Shown here: in pieces, positions 6,844-13,223 of the stretch
Position numbering within the stretch: the stretch's first letter is position 1
Layout of the letters: every line of letters begins with the position of its first letter
From: Methylotenera sp. UBA6020
GTDB taxonomy: Bacteria > Pseudomonadota > Gammaproteobacteria > Burkholderiales > Methylophilaceae
DNA: 13,223 bases
NCBI GenBank assembly: GCA_002429455.1
Contig: DIZU01000134.1
Coordinates: forward strand, 1 to 13,223
Reading direction: 5' to 3'
Notes under the pieces: model-generated
What the model saw: the letters and a program-made list of their open reading frames with translations, nothing else
The model's database searches: none
What the model was told of the DNA's origin: nothing
Translations under genes and position numbers: made by a program

Positions 6844-7554
6844 TTAAAGATAAGCTACCAACGCCGCACTGACAAGTTCGCCTATGCGTTTAAGATACAT
6901 CGTTCCCGCGTTGGCTTTAAAGCGTTGCTGGTCTGTTGAGCCAAGGATCAGTACACCAAACGCCCGCTTTTTATCCTGTTCCTTATAAAGAGGGATAAAT
7001 GCAAATGATTGCAAATGGTCACCCAGTAAATCATCGGCGAAAGCTGGTTTTGCACCGCAGAAAGGCGCATTCAAAGCGATTGCCCAGTCGCTAAAAGCAT
7101 CAGAAACTGGCGTAAAAGTTGCGTCTTGCGCTAAAGCGCTATCGCTGGGTTTTAGCCAAATGCGTAGTAGTGATTGTGTGACGGAAAAATCCTGCTGCAT
7201 TTTTTCAGCAATCAGCTGTTGTAGATTACTGAAACTTTGATTCTCGATTAGCTTAATGCTTAAACCATGCACTTTGTTGCTAGTGGCATCGTTCTCTTCA
7301 CCAAACTCGATCAATTGCGCCAACATGACTTCAATCACGCGAATTTTATCGCGTTGCGCTAATTGTTGCCGCTCAGCAAGCGAGATCGCGCCATTGCCGT
7401 GCGGACTGGGAAGATAGATTTCGGTGAGTAAACTAGCCTGTTTTTCAAAGAAGTCTGGATGGTTACGCAAAAAATCACTGACTTGATCAGCGGAAATGGA
7501 GGTGCCAAGATTAGCGTTGTTTGGCATTTGGTCATCTTGTAGCATGGTTGTCAT
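6844..7554 (-). CDS. DUF484 family protein
   Basis: A 236-residue cytosolic protein of the DUF484 family, GAF-like in fold and of unknown function. The N-terminal motif VSDFLRNHPDFFEKQASLLTEIYLPSPHG with an SLAERQQLAQRDKIR continuation (about 25-71) is the family signature. The C-terminal half has the GAF-type elements FAFIPLYKEQDKKRAFGVLILGS and a terminal segment FKANAGTMYLKRIGELVSAAL. Sitting between dapF (33 bases) and xerC (39 bases), it matches the place of yigA in E. coli. An AAGGA lies 12 bases before the ATG, longer than ideal; a second in-frame ATG three codons on is possible. Linkage to xerC suggests a role near chromosome segregation or cell wall, but this is not shown. Confidence 0.92.
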   Translation of the reverse strand: MTTMLQDDQMPNNANLGTSISADQVSDFLRNHPDFFEKQASLLTEIYLPSPHGNGAISLAERQQLAQRDKIRVIEVMLAQLIEFGEENDATSNKVHGLSIKLIENQSFSNLQQLIAEKMQQDFSVTQSLLRIWLKPSDSALAQDATFTPVSDAFSDWAIALNAPFCGAKPAFADDLLGDHLQSFAFIPLYKEQDKKRAFGVLILGSTDQQRFKANAGTMYLKRIGELVSAALVAYL

Positions 7555-7587
7555 TTTGTAAGATTGTCCTTTAATTACATCTATAGC

Positions 7588-8415
7588 TTATGCTAACGTT
7601 ATTTCACCGGTAAATACGGTAACCGCTGGGCCCGTCATCATGACCGGAGCAGCGCCACCTTGCCATGCAATATGAAGCTCGCCGCCGCGTGCGGATACTT
7701 TGACCGGCGATACCAGCTGCCCCAATTGAATGCCGGCCACCACGGCTGCGCATGCACCGGTGCCGCAAGCCAGTGTTTCTCCGCTACCGCGTTCAAATAC
7801 TCTTAACTTAATATGGTGTGCATCAATAATTTGCATAAAACCTGCATTGACGCGTTCCGGGAAGCGTGGATGCCATTCAATTTGACTGCCTAATGCCACC
7901 ACTGGCGCAGCTTCCACGTCGTCTACAATTTGTACGGCGTGTGGATTGCCCATTGAAAGTGCGGCAATTTCTAAGTGATGATCGTTTACATCAAGCGTAT
8001 AGCTCGTAGAAACGGCATCGGCAATAAAGGGTATATCACCAGGATTGAACCGAGGCGCGCCCATATTTACCGTCACCAGACCATTTTCTTCCAGTTTTGG
8101 GGTAATGATGCCGCTGGCCGTTTCAACGCTGATTTCACGTTTTTTTGTTAACTGTTGATCGGCGACAAAACGCACAAAACAGCGCGCACCGTTGCCGCAT
8201 TGAGCCACTTCACTACCATCGGCGTTAAAAATACGATACTTAAAATCAGCAATGGTTGAAGTTTCAACCAATAATAGCTGATCAAACCCCACCCCAAATT
8301 GGCGGTGTGCCAGTGTTTTGATTTGTTGCGCAGTAAGTTGAATGGATTGGCTGATAGCGTCGATGACCATAAAGTCATTGCCCGCACCCTGCATTTTAGT
8401 AAATTTTAATTTCAT
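7588..8415 (-). CDS. dapF: Diaminopimelate epimerase
   Basis: Cytosolic, cofactor-free racemase that converts LL- to meso-diaminopimelate for lysine and peptidoglycan. The 275 residues are typical. [19 protein letters not shown] fixes the start. The two catalytic cysteines are C73 in [10 protein letters not shown] and C217 in [16 protein letters not shown]; the substrate-binding MGNPHAV is at 155-161. It is the first gene of the dapF-DUF484-xerC operon. No ribosome site lies before the ATG; instead a consensus-like promoter ends six bases upstream, so a leaderless message is likely (see the promoter entry). Identification is secure. Confidence 0.97.
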   Translation of the reverse strand: MKLKFTKMQGAGNDFMVIDAISQSIQLTAQQIKTLAHRQFGVGFDQLLLVETSTIADFKYRIFNADGSEVAQCGNGARCFVRFVADQQLTKKREISVETASGIITPKLEENGLVTVNMGAPRFNPGDIPFIADAVSTSYTLDVNDHHLEIAALSMGNPHAVQIVDDVEAAPVVALGSQIEWHPRFPERVNAGFMQIIDAHHIKLRVFERGSGETLACGTGACAAVVAGIQLGQLVSPVKVSARGGELHIAWQGGAAPVMMTGPAVTVFTGEITLA

Positions 8416-8421
8416 GTATTT

Positions 8422-8449
8422 ATTATAAATTGCTGCAGCAGTTTGTTAA
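8422..8449 (-). promoter_or_regulatory. Strong promoter of dapF-DUF484-xerC, probably leaderless
   Basis: On the minus strand TTAACA (8449-8444, five of six consensus bases) and TATAAT (8427-8422, perfect) are 16 bases apart. The ATG at 8415 begins seven bases after the -10 box, exactly where transcription should start. The spacer holds a 10-base palindrome TGCTGCAGCA (8431-8440) that could be an operator or chance. Confidence 0.75.
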
Positions 8450-8475
8450 CGCTTTATTACACTTATTTATGCTTA

Positions 8476-8507
8476 TTGTTTAATTAGTTAGGTAGAATAT
8501 ATACCTA
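8476..8507 (+). promoter_or_regulatory. Putative metK promoter with an inverted repeat over the -10 box
   Basis: TTGTTT (8476-8481) and TATATA (8498-8503) are 16 bases apart and predict a start near 8511, leaving a leader of about 100 bases before metK. A perfect inverted repeat TAGGTA (8489-8494) / TACCTA (8502-8507) with a 7-base spacer covers the -10 box, the position of a repressor operator. The regulator is unknown; SahR-type methionine regulators are one candidate to test. Confidence 0.4.
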
Positions 8508-8569
8508 GACATTGAGCTGATTTTCATCCTTTAGCCTTTAGTGATGGAAGCCATTTCATTTTTATTACC

Positions 8570-8597
8570 AATTTTCAAACTTCATAAGTTGAAATTT
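8570..8597 (+). promoter_or_regulatory. Hairpin in the metK leader just before the ribosome site
   Basis: TTTCAA (8573-8578) plus CTT (8580-8582) pairs with AAG (8586-8588) plus TTGAAA (8589-8594): nine pairs, one bulged A, a CAT loop, and two more A-T pairs beyond one mismatch. It ends some nine bases before AAGG (8603-8606). It does not match any SAM riboswitch class I recognise. Confidence 0.4.
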
Positions 8598-8612
8598 CCC
8601 CCAAGGCGCACA

Positions 8613-9770
8613 ATGAACGATTACCTTTTTACTTCAGAATCTGTTTCTGAAGGTCATCCAGATAAGCTTGCAGACCAAATATCCGATAGCATTTTAGATG
8701 CAATTTTAACCCAAGACCCGACTGCCCGTGTAGCTGCTGAAACTTTGGCGAATACTGGTTTGATCGTGCTGGCAGGTGAAATTACCACCACTGCCAATGT
8801 CGATTACATTAAAGTTGCACGCGATGCGATCAAGCGCATCGGTTATGACAATACAGAATACGGCATCGATTATAAAGGTTGTGCCGTATTAGTGGCGTAT
8901 GACAAACAGTCGCCCGATATTGCACAAGGCGTGGATGGTGCCCATGATGACCCGCTGGATCAAGGTGCAGGTGACCAAGGCTTAATGTTTGGCTATGCGG
9001 TGGATGAAACCCCGCAATTGATGCCATTGCCGATTTGGCTAAGTCATCGCCTGATGGAACGCCAAGCACAGTTGCGTAAAGATGGCCGTTTGCCATGGTT
9101 GCGGCCAGATGCTAAATCACAGGTGACCGTGCAGTATGTCGATGGCAAACCGTACAAAATTGATACGGTGGTACTGTCTACCCAGCACTCACCAGAGATG
9201 AGCCTGGAAGCGATTCGTGAAGCAACCATTGAAGAAATCATCAAGCCAATGTTGCCCAAAGAGCTGATCAAGGGCGAGATTAAATACTTGGTAAATCCAA
9301 CTGGCCGCTTTGTAGTCGGCGGCCCGCAAGGTGATTGCGGTCTGACTGGCCGCAAAATCATTGTCGATACTTACGGCGGTGCAGCGCCCCACGGCGGCGG
9401 CGCTTTTTCAGGTAAAGACCCGTCAAAAGTTGACCGCAGTGCAGCCTATGCTGGGCGCTATGTGGCTAAAAATATCGTGGCTGCCGGTTTGGCCTCACGT
9501 TGTTTGGTGCAAATAAGTTACGCGATCGGCGTGGCGCGGCCGACTTCAGTGATGGTGGAAACCTATGGTACGGGTAAGGTATCGAACGAGGTATTGACAC
9601 AATTAGTACTTGAGCATTTTGATTTGCGCCCCAAAGGCATTGTCAAAATGCTGGATTTATTGCGCCCAATCTACGCGAAAACCGCAGCTTATGGTCATTT
9701 TGGTCGTGATGAACCTGAGTTTACGTGGGAAGCCACTGATAAAGCCGCGGCATTAAGAGCTGCTCTTTAA
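8613..9770 (+). CDS. metK: S-adenosylmethionine synthetase
   Basis: Cytosolic enzyme making S-adenosylmethionine from methionine and ATP, releasing phosphate and pyrophosphate. From the ATG at 8613 it has 385 residues (E. coli 384) and starts [18 protein letters not shown], with ATP/methionine-binding H15, D17 and K18. GAGDQG (118-123) is the family signature, and [19 protein letters not shown] (261-279) the phosphate-binding loop; the C-terminus holds DEPEFTWE. The frame is open 24 codons further upstream, but that part has no homology and AAGG lies about 6 bases before the chosen start. It is divergent from dapF. With ahcY and metF downstream it forms a methyl-cycle cluster, though ahcY has its own promoter and riboswitch. 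Confidence 0.98.
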   Translation: MNDYLFTSESVSEGHPDKLADQISDSILDAILTQDPTARVAAETLANTGLIVLAGEITTTANVDYIKVARDAIKRIGYDNTEYGIDYKGCAVLVAYDKQSPDIAQGVDGAHDDPLDQGAGDQGLMFGYAVDETPQLMPLPIWLSHRLMERQAQLRKDGRLPWLRPDAKSQVTVQYVDGKPYKIDTVVLSTQHSPEMSLEAIREATIEEIIKPMLPKELIKGEIKYLVNPTGRFVVGGPQGDCGLTGRKIIVDTYGGAAPHGGGAFSGKDPSKVDRSAAYAGRYVAKNIVAAGLASRCLVQISYAIGVARPTSVMVETYGTGKVSNEVLTQLVLEHFDLRPKGIVKMLDLLRPIYAKTAAYGHFGRDEPEFTWEATDKAAALRAAL

Positions 9771-9779
9771 GACCAATTA

Positions 9780-9802
9780 TGTTAACAATGCCATTGTTAA
9801 CA
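9780..9802. promoter_or_regulatory. 23-base near-perfect palindrome before the HD-GYP gene
   Basis: TGTTAACAATG (9780-9790) and CATTGTTAACA (9792-9802) are exact inverted copies around one C. The site lies 9 bases after the metK stop and 26 before the HD-GYP start. No T-run follows on either strand, so a dimeric regulator's operator is more likely than a terminator; an mRNA 3' stem-loop for metK is the alternative. Confidence 0.55.
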
Positions 9803-9828
9803 CTGCGGAAACAATACGGTCATAGCCG

Positions 9829-11013
9829 ATGCTAAAGGTTGTTGCTACAAAACAAGTGCGTTTAGGGATGTTTGTCCAAGAGTTGAAGGGCGCTTGGATA
9901 GACCATCCTTTTTGGAAAACATCTTTTAAATTAGAAGACCCAGCCGATTTAAAAAAGCTTCAAGCCAGTGGCGTCAAGCAAGTCGTCATTGATACCGCTA
10001 GAGGCCTAGATGTAGCTGAACTGGATGCGCCTGTAGATGTGCCCGCGGCTGAAATAAAGACCACGTCTAAGCCAATCCGTATTTCTGCAATAGAGGAGCG
10101 TGAGCGTGCCAAATGGGTAATTAATGCCTCTAAAAAAGCCGTCATTTCTATGTTCAATGACGTACGCATGGGCAAAGTAGTCAACGCAGAAGCCGCTATG
10201 CAATGTGTGGATGACATAGCTGCTTCGGTTGCACGCAATGAAGGTGCGCTAATTAGTTTGTTGCGCCTGAAAACCAAAGACGATTATACCTATATGCATT
10301 CGGTGGCTGTATGCGCCTTGATGGTGGCATTGGCCAGAGGGCTTGAATTGTCTGAAGCCGAGATCAAACAGGCTGGGCTGGCTGGCTTGCTACACGACAT
10401 AGGCAAGGCCGGTATTCCTCTAGAAATACTCAACAAGCCTGCAGCACTCACTGATGAAGAGTTTACCTTGGTTAGATTACATCCTGAACGGGGGCATGCG
10501 TTATTGTTGGAGGCTGATATTACCGACGAAGTGGTCTTAGACGTGTGCCTGCATCACCATGAAAAAGTGAATGGTATGGGCTATCCACACCAGCTGAAAG
10601 CTGATGAAATCAGCTTGTTTGCCAAGATGGGTGCGGTCTGTGATGTGTACGATGCGATTACTTCCCATCGTCCCTACAAGGAAAACTGGGAGCCAAGCGA
10701 TTCTTTACAGCGCATGGCGCAATGGGCCGATCATTTTGATGACAGGGTATTCAAAGCCTTTGTTAAAAGCGTGGGGATTTACCCAATAGGTTCCATGGTC
10801 AAGCTCAAGTCCGGGCGATTGGCGGTAGTGATAGACCAAAGCCAGAAATCTTTATTGACGCCGATAGTGAAAGTGTTCTTTTCAACCAAAGCAAAGTCGC
10901 GTATTCCGATGGATGTGCTGGATTTGTCCAAGCCGGGTTTGCAGGACGTAATTATTGGCCATGAGAACCCGCTACTATGGGGGATTAATGACGTTGATAA
11001 AATTTGGAGTTAG
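9829..11013 (+). CDS. HD-GYP cyclic-di-GMP phosphodiesterase with N-terminal DUF3391-like domain
   Basis: Probable cytosolic phosphodiesterase that degrades the second messenger c-di-GMP. Of 394 residues, about 1-100 match the DUF3391 type seen at the N-terminus of many HD-GYP proteins (VRLGMFVQELKGAWIDHPFW, then FKLEDPADLKKLQASGVKQVVID). The HD-GYP domain spans about 140-325: H157, HD at 189-190 in LLHDIGKAGIP with K193, H218 (HPERGHALL), H242-H243, GYP at 251-253, and D272/D275 in CDVYDAITSHRPYK. All metal-binding and signature residues seem intact, so activity is expected. A C-terminal part (about 325-394) of beta character follows. No membrane segment or receiver domain is seen, so its input signal is unknown. 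The ribosome site is weak. It sits alone between metK and the ahcY riboswitch promoter. Confidence 0.92.
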   Translation: MLKVVATKQVRLGMFVQELKGAWIDHPFWKTSFKLEDPADLKKLQASGVKQVVIDTARGLDVAELDAPVDVPAAEIKTTSKPIRISAIEERERAKWVINASKKAVISMFNDVRMGKVVNAEAAMQCVDDIAASVARNEGALISLLRLKTKDDYTYMHSVAVCALMVALARGLELSEAEIKQAGLAGLLHDIGKAGIPLEILNKPAALTDEEFTLVRLHPERGHALLLEADITDEVVLDVCLHHHEKVNGMGYPHQLKADEISLFAKMGAVCDVYDAITSHRPYKENWEPSDSLQRMAQWADHFDDRVFKAFVKSVGIYPIGSMVKLKSGRLAVVIDQSQKSLLTPIVKVFFSTKAKSRIPMDVLDLSKPGLQDVIIGHENPLLWGINDVDKIWS

Positions 11014-11049
11014 CCGTGTTTGCCGGATAGTGAGATTTTTCATGGGATA

Positions 11050-11078
11050 TTGGTCAGCAAAAAAATATCGCGTATAAT
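11050..11078 (+). promoter_or_regulatory. ahcY promoter
   Basis: TTGGTC (11050-11055) and a perfect TATAAT (11073-11078) are 17 bases apart. The predicted start, about 11085, is directly at the first paired bases of the SAH riboswitch, which supports both calls. Confidence 0.75.
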
Positions 11079-11085
11079 TCAACCG

Positions 11086-11158
11086 TTCCGAGGAGCGTTG
11101 CGAGAGCGGTATTTAAAATACACACTCCCAGGCTTGGACAATGTTTTAACGACGCTCG
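11086..11158 (+). ncRNA. S-adenosylhomocysteine (SAH) riboswitch
   Basis: The conserved core CCGAGGAGCGTTGC (11088-11101), CAGGCTTGGA (11129-11138) and AACGACGCTC (11148-11157) matches the SAH riboswitch. P1 pairs TCCGAG (11087-11092) with CTTGGA (11133-11138), six pairs including one G-U. The pseudoknot pairs GAGCGT (11093-11098) with ACGCTC (11152-11157). The variable arm has a GTATT/AATAC hairpin (11109-11121). The class turns on SAH-recycling genes when SAH rises, and ahcY follows. Downstream (11159-11264) the sequence offers competing pairs such as CTCGCC (11155-11160) with GGTGAG (11190-11195), overlapping the pseudoknot strand. There is no U-run terminator, so control by translation is more likely (inference). 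Confidence 0.93.
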
Positions 11159-11264
11159 CCATTATTAACCGTGCCGGGCATGGGATACGGGTGAGATAAG
11201 CGTTAAAATATCTGTTGTTTTACACACCCACTTCCCTCCGGTCACACATTCAAGGAAATGCAAC

Positions 11265-12695
11265 ATGAATACTGTGACTGATTTGAAATTCAAAGATTAC
11301 ATCGTGGCTGATATTAGTTTGGCTACGTTTGGCCGTAAAGAAATCGCTATTGCCGAAACAGAAATGCCAGGTCTGATGGCGATTCGCGAAGAGTTCGCAA
11401 AGGCACAACCACTTAAAGGTGCGCGCATCACCGGCAGCCTGCACATGACGATTCAGACTGCAGTGCTGATTGAAACGCTAAAAGATTTAGGTGCAGAAGT
11501 GCGTTGGGCATCGTGCAATATTTATTCTACGCAAGACCACGCAGCCGCTGCAATCGCCGCTGGTGGTACGCCTGTATTTGCCATTAAAGGCGAAACACTC
11601 ACAGAATACTGGGATTACACGCACCGTATTTTTGAATGGGCTGCAGGCCAAGATGGTAAGCCAGTATATTCAAACATGATTTTAGATGACGGCGGCGATG
11701 CCACATTGCTATTGCATCTTGGTACGCGTGCTGAAAAAGATTTATCCGTCATCGCAAATCCAACGTCAGAAGAAGAAGTCTGCCTGTTTGATGCGATTAA
11801 AGCAAAATTAAAAGCTGACCCAACTTGGTATTCAACACGCCTAGCCAACATTATCGGCGTGACAGAAGAAACTACCACTGGCGTGCATCGTTTGTATCAA
11901 ATGCACAAAGAAGGAAAATTGGCATTCCCAGCCATTAACGTGAATGATTCTGTGACTAAGTCTAAATTTGATAATTTATATGGTTGCCGTGAATCATTAG
12001 TTGATGCGATTAAACGCGCAACAGACGTGATGGTGGCAGGTAAAGTGGCCGTGGTAGCGGGGTATGGCGATGTGGGTAAAGGTTCTGCACAAGCTTTACG
12101 TGCGTTATCGGCGCAGGTATGGGTAACCGAGGTTGATCCTATCTGTGCACTACAAGCGGCAATGGAAGGCTACCGTGTGGTAACGATGGATTATGCTTGC
12201 GAGCATGGCGATATTTTTGTGACCGCGACGGGTAATTACCACGTGATTTCGCATGATCACATGGCCAAAATGAAAGACCAGGCGATTGTCTGTAACATTG
12301 GCCATTTTGATAACGAAATTGATGTGGCATCACTGGAAAAATATGAATGGGATGAAATTAAGCCGCAAGTGGATCATGTGATTTTTCCTGACGGTAAAAA
12401 AATCATCCTGTTGGCCAAAGGTCGTTTGGTGAATCTAGGTTGTGGTACTGGGCACCCAAGTTATGTGATGAGCTCAAGCTTTGCCAATCAAACCATTGCC
12501 CAAATTGAGTTGTTTACACAAACTGCCAAATACCCAGTTGGCGTTTACACCTTGCCTAAGCATTTGGATGAAAAAGTTGCGGTGTTGCAATTGAGGAAAC
12601 TTAATGCACAACTTACTACCTTAACTGATGAGCAAGCGGCTTATATTGGCGTGCAAAAGCAGGGTCCTTTTAAACCGGACACTTATCGCTATTAA
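11265..12695 (+). CDS. ahcY: Adenosylhomocysteinase (S-adenosylhomocysteine hydrolase)
   Basis: Cytosolic NAD-dependent tetramer that splits SAH into adenosine and homocysteine, removing the product inhibitor of methyltransferases. The 476 residues fit the long proteobacterial form, including the roughly 40-residue insert near 150-190. Visible are H60 ([12 protein letters not shown]), D141 in ILDDGGD, E201/E202 in [11 protein letters not shown]232 and D236 in [11 protein letters not shown], the NAD loop GYGDVG (266-271), and the C-terminal KPDTYRY that closes the cofactor site. AAGGA at 11252-11256 lies 8 bases before the ATG. It is controlled by the SAH riboswitch and is first gene of an apparent operon with the holin-like gene and metF. 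Its presence implies the AhcY route rather than, or besides, the Pfs/LuxS route. Confidence 0.98.
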   Translation: MNTVTDLKFKDYIVADISLATFGRKEIAIAETEMPGLMAIREEFAKAQPLKGARITGSLHMTIQTAVLIETLKDLGAEVRWASCNIYSTQDHAAAAIAAGGTPVFAIKGETLTEYWDYTHRIFEWAAGQDGKPVYSNMILDDGGDATLLLHLGTRAEKDLSVIANPTSEEEVCLFDAIKAKLKADPTWYSTRLANIIGVTEETTTGVHRLYQMHKEGKLAFPAINVNDSVTKSKFDNLYGCRESLVDAIKRATDVMVAGKVAVVAGYGDVGKGSAQALRALSAQVWVTEVDPICALQAAMEGYRVVTMDYACEHGDIFVTATGNYHVISHDHMAKMKDQAIVCNIGHFDNEIDVASLEKYEWDEIKPQVDHVIFPDGKKIILLAKGRLVNLGCGTGHPSYVMSSSFANQTIAQIELFTQTAKYPVGVYTLPKHLDEKVAVLQLRKLNAQLTTLTDEQAAYIGVQKQGPFKPDTYRY

Positions 12696-12729
12696 TCAAT
12701 ATTGTTGCAATTGAGCTAAAGGAAGCCAC

Positions 12730-13083
12730 ATGAAAATATTGGTTGTATGGCTATTGAACGCGCTAGCGCTGTTGGCGGTGGCCTATGTTGTGCCTAACAT
12801 TCATGTGGCTAACTTCACCACAGCACTGATTGCAGCTTTGGTTATTGGTTTAGTCAATATGTTGATTAAACCAATTCTCGTGATACTCACTTTACCTATC
12901 ACTATATTAACGCTAGGGCTTTTTATTCTGGTGATTAATGGCGTATTGTTTTATGCCGTAGGTAATTGGTTGCAGGGTTTTGAAGTGAGAACGTTGTTCT
13001 CAGGGATTGTTGGTGCCGTGGTTTACAGCGTTCTTGCATGGTTGCTGGCAGCAATCGTTATTGATGATAAAAAAGAAGAATAA
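12730..13083 (+). CDS. Small inner-membrane protein of the phage holin 4 / YvlD family
   Basis: A 117-residue, almost wholly hydrophobic protein with about four membrane helices (roughly 3-22, 29-48, 52-77 and 88-112) and a short charged C-terminus DDKKEE. The pattern VVPNIHVANF, then LVIGLVNMLIKPILVILTLPITILTLGLFILVING, is the signature of the YvlD-like family whose Pfam name is phage holin 4; chromosomal members are not phage lysis genes and their function is unknown. AAAGGAAG about 7 bases before the ATG is a strong ribosome site. It begins 34 bases after ahcY and its stop codon touches the metF start, so translational coupling within an ahcY-metF operon is likely. I recall the same order in many betaproteobacteria, which hints at a link with methyl metabolism, unproven. 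Confidence 0.9.
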   Translation: MKILVVWLLNALALLAVAYVVPNIHVANFTTALIAALVIGLVNMLIKPILVILTLPITILTLGLFILVINGVLFYAVGNWLQGFEVRTLFSGIVGAVVYSVLAWLLAAIVIDDKKEE

Positions 13084-13223
13084 ATGAATATGAAAAATAC
13101 GGGGATAAGCTTTGAGTTCTTTCCGCCTAAAACTGCGGACGGCATAGAAAAGCTGCGCGAGACACGTGCTCAACTGGCAAAATTTCAGCCAGAGTTCTTT
13201 TCTGTCACCTTTGGTGCAGGCGG
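13084..13223 (+). CDS. metF: 5,10-methylenetetrahydrofolate reductase, 5' part only
   Basis: The first 46 codons are present and the gene runs off the window end. The N-terminal ISFEFFPPK (8-16) with the family glutamate E11, and [10 protein letters not shown] (38-47, the last codon incomplete), are the MetF hallmarks. The enzyme uses flavin and NADH to reduce methylene- to methyl-tetrahydrofolate, the methyl donor for methionine synthesis. The ATG at 13084 follows the preceding stop with no gap; a second in-frame ATG at 13090 is also possible. Only purine-rich AAGAAG, inside the upstream gene, could act as ribosome site, so coupling to that gene's translation is plausible. Confidence 0.95.
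   Translation, partial: MNMKNTGISFEFFPPKTADGIEKLRETRAQLAKFQPEFFSVTFGAG

Noticed and set aside
8541..8612. In-frame 24-codon upstream extension of metK
   Set aside because: The added residues are not part of MetK, lack a ribosome site and overlap the leader hairpin; [18 protein letters not shown] is the conserved N-terminus.
9780..9802. Reading the palindrome after metK as an intrinsic terminator
   Set aside because: No T-run follows on either strand and the stem is AT-rich.
12730..13083. Phage remnant because of the holin label
   Set aside because: The family name is historical; the gene is a chromosomal YvlD-type member in an operon with ahcY and metF, with no phage genes around.

Overview
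The window reads as ordinary core chromosome of a betaproteobacterium. Methylophilaceae (Methylotenera/Methylophilus-like) is my best guess. That rests on moderate-to-low GC, a SAH riboswitch in front of ahcY, the order ahcY - small holin-like membrane gene - metF, the dapF-DUF484-xerC operon, and high protein similarity to beta/gamma families. The family-level assignment is inference. No prophage, insertion sequence, CRISPR array, tRNA or rRNA is visible.

Layout. Bases 61-1521 (+) hold rpiA (pentose phosphate pathway) and phoU (phosphate signalling), ending in a strong bidirectional hairpin shared with the convergent yggX (-; iron trafficking/oxidative protection). dgkA (+; diacylglycerol kinase) follows from a divergent gap. 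It converges, across a REP-like palindrome, on a minus-strand metal-uptake unit: a small secreted His/Cys protein resembling DUF2946, then a ZnuD-like TonB-dependent receptor (5062 down to 2550). A GC-rich terminator separates this unit from sodB (Fe superoxide dismutase, -). Further right on the minus strand is the operon dapF-DUF484-xerC (lysine/cell wall precursor, unknown, chromosome dimer resolution). It is driven by a near-consensus promoter so close to dapF that the transcript should be leaderless.

From 8476 on, everything is on the plus strand and centres on the methyl cycle: metK makes S-adenosylmethionine (SAM), ahcY recycles the by-product S-adenosylhomocysteine (SAH), and metF supplies methyl-tetrahydrofolate to remake methionine. 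ahcY has its own promoter, with a TATAAT -10 box placed so that transcription should begin at the first base pairs of a clear SAH riboswitch. Between metK and ahcY sits an HD-GYP cyclic-di-GMP phosphodiesterase gene preceded by a 23-bp near-perfect palindrome. Between ahcY and metF is a YvlD/phage-holin-4 type membrane protein whose stop codon abuts the metF start.

I found no wholly new system. The points most worth following up are regulatory: possible leaderless starts at dapF and at the DUF2946-like gene (the latter with an inverted repeat over its start), an unexplained metK leader hairpin and inverted repeat over its -10 region, the palindrome before the HD-GYP gene, and a ZnuD-like receptor lacking the His-rich loop of the meningococcal protein.
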